A stretch of DNA of 64,000 nt from Tyto alba (taxonomy: Eukaryota; Chordata; Aves; Strigiformes; Tytonidae), in assembly GCF_018691265.1 (NCBI RefSeq), contig NW_024881322.1:7812001-7876000 (forward strand), given 5' to 3'. Below, in pieces: positions 58,957 to 64,000 of this stretch (its first letter is position 1; each line of letters opens with the position of its first letter). The position numbers and the translations under genes were made by a program. The notes beneath the pieces were generated by a model. That model was not told the DNA's origin. It did not search any database and saw only the letters and a list, made by a program, of their open reading frames with translations.

Positions 58957-59526
58957 TGAATCAAAAAAGTATAATGAGCAGGTTTTACTGCTTATTTGTT
59001 TTAAAAGTGTCTTGGGTTTGAGTGGTGGGGTTTTTGGTGGCAGGGGAGGGGGCTATAGGGGTGGCCCCTCGTGAGAAGCTTCTCGAAGCTCCCCCAGCTC
59101 CAAGTCAGCTCCACCTCTGCACCAAAACTGAGCCAATCAGCTGCGCCTCTGCAATAACGTGTTTAAGAAGGGACGTGGTGACAAGGAGTGGGACTTGTGA
59201 GGAGGAGCTGCAGCAGCTGCATGAACACCAAGGTGATTGGCAGAACAGAGGAAGAAAGGAGGGGGGAGGTGTGCCGGAGCAGAGACCCCCCTGTATCCTG
59301 TGGTGAGACAGCAGGGCGGCCCCCCCTGCCACCCATGGAGAGCTACGGTGGAGCAGACATTGATTTATGGCCTGTGTTTTTCGCCAGGATGATCAAGGTG
59401 ACTGTGCCCAAAGAAGGCCGGGGTCTTGTGGGAAGAAGCAGCCCCTGCTGTTGTAGTCCAGCGCTGGGAGGATTGCAGCACACAGGGGTGTCCCACACGG
59501 GAGCAGCTCAGGAAGGGCTGCAGCCC

Positions 59527-59622
59527 GTGGGAGGGACTCCGGTTGGAGAAAGTTGTTGCCCCACGACAGAGCAGTGTGGGGAACGCTGCGGCCTGTGGGA
59601 GGGACTCACATCGGAGAAAGTT
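59527..59622 (+). repeat. Direct repeat pair inside LTR C
   Basis: gtgggagggactc..(t/c)ggagaaagtt occurs twice, starting at 59527 and 59595. Equivalent pairs are visible in A and B on the minus strand, so the duplication predates the insertions. Confidence 0.8.
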
Positions 59623-59885
59623 TGTGGAGGACTGTCTCCTGTGAGAGGGGGACCACGATGGAGCAGGGGGAACAAGTTCCAGAAGCTCCCCTCACTGAAG
59701 ATGGAAGAAGTGGTGGCACTGCCTGCACCCCCCAATTCCCTGCCCTTGTGCCCCTGGGGGGAGGAGGTAGAGATATCGGGAGCAGAGCTGAGCCCGGGAA
59801 GAGGGGGAGGAGTAGGGAGAAGGTGTTCTCAAGGTGTGGCAATGCTTCTCACTGTCCTACCCTGTTAAGTGTTGTTAGTGTCTGT

Positions 59886-59891
59886 AATAAA
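59886..59891 (+). terminator. Sense-strand poly(A) signal of LTR C
   Basis: AATAAA is followed within about 15-30 bases by a T-rich run (ttcttttttttt). It is in LARS2 sense orientation about 1 kb after the KMSKS exon and could terminate transcripts early. Actual use is unknown. Confidence 0.55.
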
Positions 59892-61374
59892 TGCATGTTC
59901 TTTTTTTTTCTTCCCCTAACAAGTCTGCCTTTTGCTCGTGCCCCTAAAGGGTGATTTTTTTCCCATCCCAGTCCTATCTTGAACCCCAAGCCTGGCTCAT
60001 CTGTCCCTTCTTATTGCCAGAATAGAAGGGGGAGAGAGTGGCTGCATGATGTTAGGCTGCTGACCAGGCTCAAACCACAACAAAGAGAAGAGATCACAAG
60101 GCTGTCACTGAGAGGCAGGCCTGCAAAATTATTACAAACAGCTTGCCTCTTACAAGCTAAAAGCATGTGTGAAAAGTACTTCTTAAGTGGTATTTTCTTC
60201 TGCAGACTTGGACTTCTCTTATTTTTTTTATTAGCTATGACTGATTGACTGTAAATGATTATTTTATTTTCTTCATTACAAGCTGCTTTTTTAATCATAC
60301 CAGATTACAGATAAAACTTTGCCATATTATGTCCATTTATTTACTCATGTATGCAATGGCTTTTGTAAGCTGGACTATGAAATACTTCTTAGGAGAATTG
60401 CATTAGAAGATAATCAGAGCTCCTAGTAATTAATATTTCTACACACATGACATTTTTATAAGTTTATTTCTTGAATAAGTTAAGATTTACCCTCCTATGC
60501 ACTTATTTACTTTCATCATGTCATTTGTCATACTGACAGATCTTAATTTCTTCTATCTACCGTGTTTCATGCATTTTAATGTAGTCTTATGCATACAGTT
60601 AAATCTAGCCCTCTTGTCGCTTAAGGCTTTAATAATACACTCTATGCCGGATTTAAAAGGTGTACTTCTTCACTGTTTCTTGTGATAGTTTCTTGCTACT
60701 TAGTTCAGCCTGCACTAAGTATTATTTCGGTTGGTGTCTGTCACCGTTTACATCCACATGTGTTAATTTAAATATTATGATATATTATGACACTATTGAA
60801 GGAGAGGACTTTATGATTTTTCTCAGTTGGTTTTCTGTCACCATCTAATCACAACAGTAGAGAGTTAGGCATATGAAAGGTCTGTTAAAATTGGAATCAA
60901 GCTTTAACTCCTGCGTCACTAACAGTACACAGGTACATAATTCCCTCTGAAGCAGCAAATTTAGTGGCACACAATGTTTTTGCTGGTTTTATCCATCTTG
61001 AAAATGGAATAAATTAAATTAGTATGAGAATCATGGGTATGAAATCTTAGTTGCAAAGTATACTAGAGCTTGGTGGTTAAACATTTTTTTAAGAAAGGTA
61101 AGTACATGCCGGTGTAATGCTAGCAAAAATGCATTTAGTCATTAAAACCAAGCTGTTTACCACTTGAGAAATACAAAGAAAGATTTCAGAGTCATGTCAT
61201 GTTAGAAGAGTATTGGAAAATGTGGACAAAAGGTGATATTAGCAGCCTGAAGATATTTCCAGGGGAAAAACATGGAAAGTAGGTGAAAAGCATCTCTTAA
61301 ATCTTTAGGCTTTGGTGTGAATTTCTTAATGATAACAAAATAGAGGATGTTTAAATTGAAGAAATGAAGCAAGT

Positions 61375-62502
61375 TGTGGTGAGTTTTACCTTGGCTGGAT
61401 GCCAGGTGCCCACCAAGCAGCTCTATCACTCCTCCCTCCTTAACTGAACAGGAGGAGAAAAATATGATGAAAGGCTCATGGACTAAGATAAGGACAGGGA
61501 GATCACTCAGCAAATACCATCACAGGCAAAACAGACTTGACTTGGGGAAATTAATTTCATTTATTTCCAATCAAAATCAGAGTAGGGTAATGAAAAATTA
61601 ACCTAAATCTTAAAAATACCTTCCCCCCCACCGCTCCCTTCTTCCTGGGCTCAATGTCATGCCCAATTTCTCTGCCTCCTCCTCCCGAGTGGCACAGGGG
61701 CACAAGAAATGAGGGTTGCGGTCAGTTCATCACATGTCTCTGCCAATCCTTCCTTCTCACACTCTTCCCCTGCTCTAGCATGGGATCCCTCCCATGGGAG
61801 ACAGTCCTCCACAATGTCTCCAACGTGGGTCCTTCCCACAGACTGCACTGCTTCATGAACTTCTCCAGTGTGGATTATTTCCACGTGTCCTTTCATTGGG
61901 GTGTAGTCTTTCAGGAACAGACTGTTATAATGTGGGTTCCCCATGGGGTCACAAGTCCTGCCGGCGAACCTGCTCCAGCGTGGGTTCCTCTCTCCACAGG
62001 TCCTGCCAGGAGCCTGCTCTGGCATGTGTCTCCGTGGGGTCCCAGCCTCCTTTGGATGCATCCCCCTGTGTTCCAGCGTGGGGTCCTCCCCAGGCTGCAG
62101 GTGGAGATCTGCTCCACCGTAGACCTCCATGGGTGCAGGAGCACAGCCTGCATCACCATGGTCTTCATCACGGGCTGCAGAGGAATCTCTGCTCCAGTGC
62201 CTGCAGCACCTCCTGCCCCTCCTTCACTGACCTTGGGGTCTGCAGAGTTGGTTCTCTCACACAGTCTTTCTCCTCTCCGCAGCTGCAGGTTCCCACACAC
62301 GTTTTTTTCCCCTTCTTAACATACGTTATCCCAGAGGCACTGTCACTGTCACTGATGAGCTCGGCCTTGGTCAGCGGCAGGTCCATCTTGGAGCCAGCTG
62401 GCATTGGCTCTGTCAGACACAGGGGAATCTTCTGGCAGCTTCTCACAGAAGCCACCCCTGTGCCTCCCCACTACCAAAACCTTGCCACTCAAACCCAATA
62501 CA
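61375..62502 (-). mobile_element. Solo LTR copy D (divergent relative of A-C)
   Basis: On the minus strand it begins TGTATTGGGTTTGAGTGG at 62502 and ends TCACCACA at 61375. It shares with A-C the block order, the Cys-coding-looking GC-rich U3, the ccttcccccccacc..cccttcttcc section and a minus-strand AATAAA (tttatt at 61560-61565). Overall it is clearly diverged, so it belongs to a different subfamily. No matching target duplication is seen (left caagt, right gaata). There are no adjoining viral genes. It is antisense to LARS2. Confidence 0.75.
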
Positions 62503-63087
62503 GAATATTGTTTTATTCAGAGAGTATTAAATGCAGGTTCTCAGTTGCCATGATCCTTCTCTTCACTGGAGGTGTTTTGATAGCCTTTTGAGGATTGCCC
62601 TCCAGATTAGACTCCTTGTCTTTTCAGCGGTAGACATGAAGGTAGGGCCTTGTGAAATTCTCTCCCCTGGTGTGGGCTAACAGTCTTCCAGACTATGCCA
62701 GACCAGATGTCAAACTTACCCAGCAACTTATTATACCATTACTACAGTCCAGATAATGACAAGCCTACCATGCCTAGATGATCTACATGCTTCTGGTATG
62801 AACAGGAGTTGGGAAGTTTGGGGAGAGCATCATACTCCCAGTCCCACCTATGAGAGTTCATGAGGATCATGCAGGTGTAGTCAATCAAGTTGTATTTTAC
62901 TGTTCCCAGATGTGTAGGAAGTATTTAATCTAGTGTAATCAGTCTGATAGTCCACCTGTGTTACAGTGACTCACATGTCTTTTACCTCTCGCAGTTTAGA
63001 GGTAGCCCTGGCAGTGTTTTCAAGCACAGTTGCCAGAGCAGAATTGGAAGCTCTTGCCAGCTGGGACGTCTTAGAATGTGCTGATAC

Positions 63088-63124
63088 TGTGCAGTGCAGT
63101 GCGATGTAGTGCTGTGCAGTCCAG
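63088..63124. repeat. Short imperfect GTGCAGT-type repeat
   Basis: About five imperfect units of gtgcagt / gtgcgatgta / gtgctgtgcagt follow each other. It is a minor low-complexity tract. Confidence 0.6.
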
Positions 63125-63892
63125 TAGAAACACAACACATCTGGAAGAGAGCTAAAGCCATATCGGTGCCATACCTTGGGCCATATCTGCACCATACCAC
63201 ATGGAGGACCTGGCTGTGAGCAGCAGTAGCTTGGGGCCTCTCTGTAGCAGGGTCCCTAGGTCACAGTAACACGTTCTTAGAGCAGCCGTGGAGCAGGTCT
63301 GATGCCTGCAGGGTCAGGATGAACAGCTTTATAATCTCCCCATCCCAAACTAAACTGCGTCAAAAGATGGTACCAAAGATCAGAGCCTGTACTCATTAGC
63401 ACAGTAGCATCTCCAGAGCAACAAAAGTACATGTTATTTCTAAAGTCAAGTTTTAGAAGATCTCTCTCTTTAAAAAATAGTTGTGTTCATACATGTATGT
63501 ATGTATGCTTATATTCTTCTATGAGTTTGAAAAATGAGAGCCTGTACAACTGTTTTGTTGAGTCATTAAAAAAAATGAGATGAGCGTTCTAACATTGACA
63601 TACCATTGGGTTATTTTACAGATTTAGCAAATATTCTTGCTGTATATATATATATTTTCAAGTCATTGCAGAAAAATACTTTTGTTTTATCATATTGATT
63701 TCTTTCCATTAAGGCAGCCCAGCATTATTTGTAAAGGCATTTTTAATTGCATTGACATTTTTCATTTAAAATACAGTGGGTTCTTTTTTAAATGTTTAAC
63801 TCTAGCAGTCAGTTTCTTTTCTGCTATTGTTTAAAGTTTTGGATTCGTTAATTGTAACTGAAATTTTTTCTACAATATTTCATTAATTTCAG

Positions 63893-64000
63893 CTGATACT
63901 ATGCCAGGTGTTCAGAGATGGCAGACGCGCCTCTGGATGCTTGTAACCAAACTCATTGAAGCAAGGACCTCAGGAACCATGCCCAATCCTGAGCTTCTGA
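63893..64000 (+). CDS. LARS2: LARS2 exon n (partial, runs off window): start of anticodon-binding domain
   Basis: The acceptor is ttcattaatttcag. Two bases complete a Thr codon, then the frame stays open for 35 codons to the window end: DTMPGVQRWQTRLWMLVTKL, then IEARTSG. GVxRWxxRLW is the conserved first helix of the class Ia anticodon-binding domain. No donor is seen before 64000, so the exon continues outside. The remaining roughly 190 residues of the family lie beyond the window. Confidence 0.94.

Larger units (their letters stand above)
59008..60082 (+). mobile_element. Solo LTR copy C (same family as A and B, sense orientation)
   Basis: It is 1075 bp, starting TGTCTTGGGTTTGAGTGG and ending CAAACCACAACA. 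The flanking 5-mers are aaaag and aagag, four of five matching. It contains a weak TATA-like gtttaag near 59160, a pair of about 28-bp direct repeats with a 68-bp period (59527-59554 and 59595-59622), and a poly(A) signal at 59886-59891 followed by a T-rich/GT-like stretch. It is more diverged from A and B than they are from each other. The open frames inside it look like a consequence of GC-rich composition. Confidence 0.85.

Noticed and set aside
59188..59868. 226-codon plus-strand open frame after exon m
   Set aside because: It is inside LTR C and does not continue LARS2. The exon ends at a good donor (58849), and the open frame has no family similarity.
61654..62591. Plus- and minus-strand open frames of 130-265 codons
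   Set aside because: They fall in LTR D, and composition explains them. No viral or host protein domain was recognised.

Overview
The window is vertebrate nuclear DNA, most likely from a bird. It is AT-rich, with exons of 60-280 bp separated by introns of 1-12 kb, all with GT-AG borders. It carries CR1 LINE fragments with the avian-type 3' end and several avian-style endogenous retrovirus LTRs. No bacterial, phage, CRISPR or operon-like content was seen.

The whole window lies inside one plus-strand gene, LARS2, the nuclear gene for mitochondrial leucyl-tRNA synthetase. Fourteen consecutive coding exons (named a to n here) fall at 4989-5080, 9622-9682, 19048-19137, 23268-23411, 35096-35203, 36731-36890, 39485-39589, 41804-41919, 42888-43171, 46362-46460, 48714-48851, 57353-57456, 58667-58849 and 63893-64000 (open at the window edge). 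Reading frame is kept across all 13 junctions. Together they encode about 597 residues of a roughly 900-residue enzyme: from just after the HIGH-containing exon, through the Rossmann catalytic core, the CP1 insertion, the zinc-like insert and KMSKS, to the start of the anticodon-binding domain. The N-terminal exons (import signal, HIGH) and the C-terminal exons lie outside the window.

The rest is intron with repeats. A related family of GC-rich solo LTRs of about 1.1 kb occurs four times: A (8030-9102, minus), B (10314-11388, minus), C (59008-60082, plus) and D (61375-62502, minus, divergent). A different 530-bp LTR, ERVK-like in layout, lies at 17394-17923 (plus). CR1 fragments lie at about 33971-34405 (minus) and about 50330-52012 (plus, old). 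A few simple repeats are scattered through the introns. The stretch at about 24.0-27.8 kb looks like a decayed antisense retrocopy, but I could not identify a parent gene.

The most interesting points are: (1) LTRs A and B lie in direct orientation around the 61-bp exon b and share a sharply bounded 384-bp identical tract, suggesting gene conversion and a risk of exon-deleting recombination; (2) the CP1 region shows the degenerate editing motif known from the mammalian mitochondrial enzyme; (3) LTR C puts a retroviral poly(A) signal in sense orientation directly after the KMSKS exon; (4) LTRs C and D form an inverted pair in one intron. I found no convincing previously undescribed biological system.
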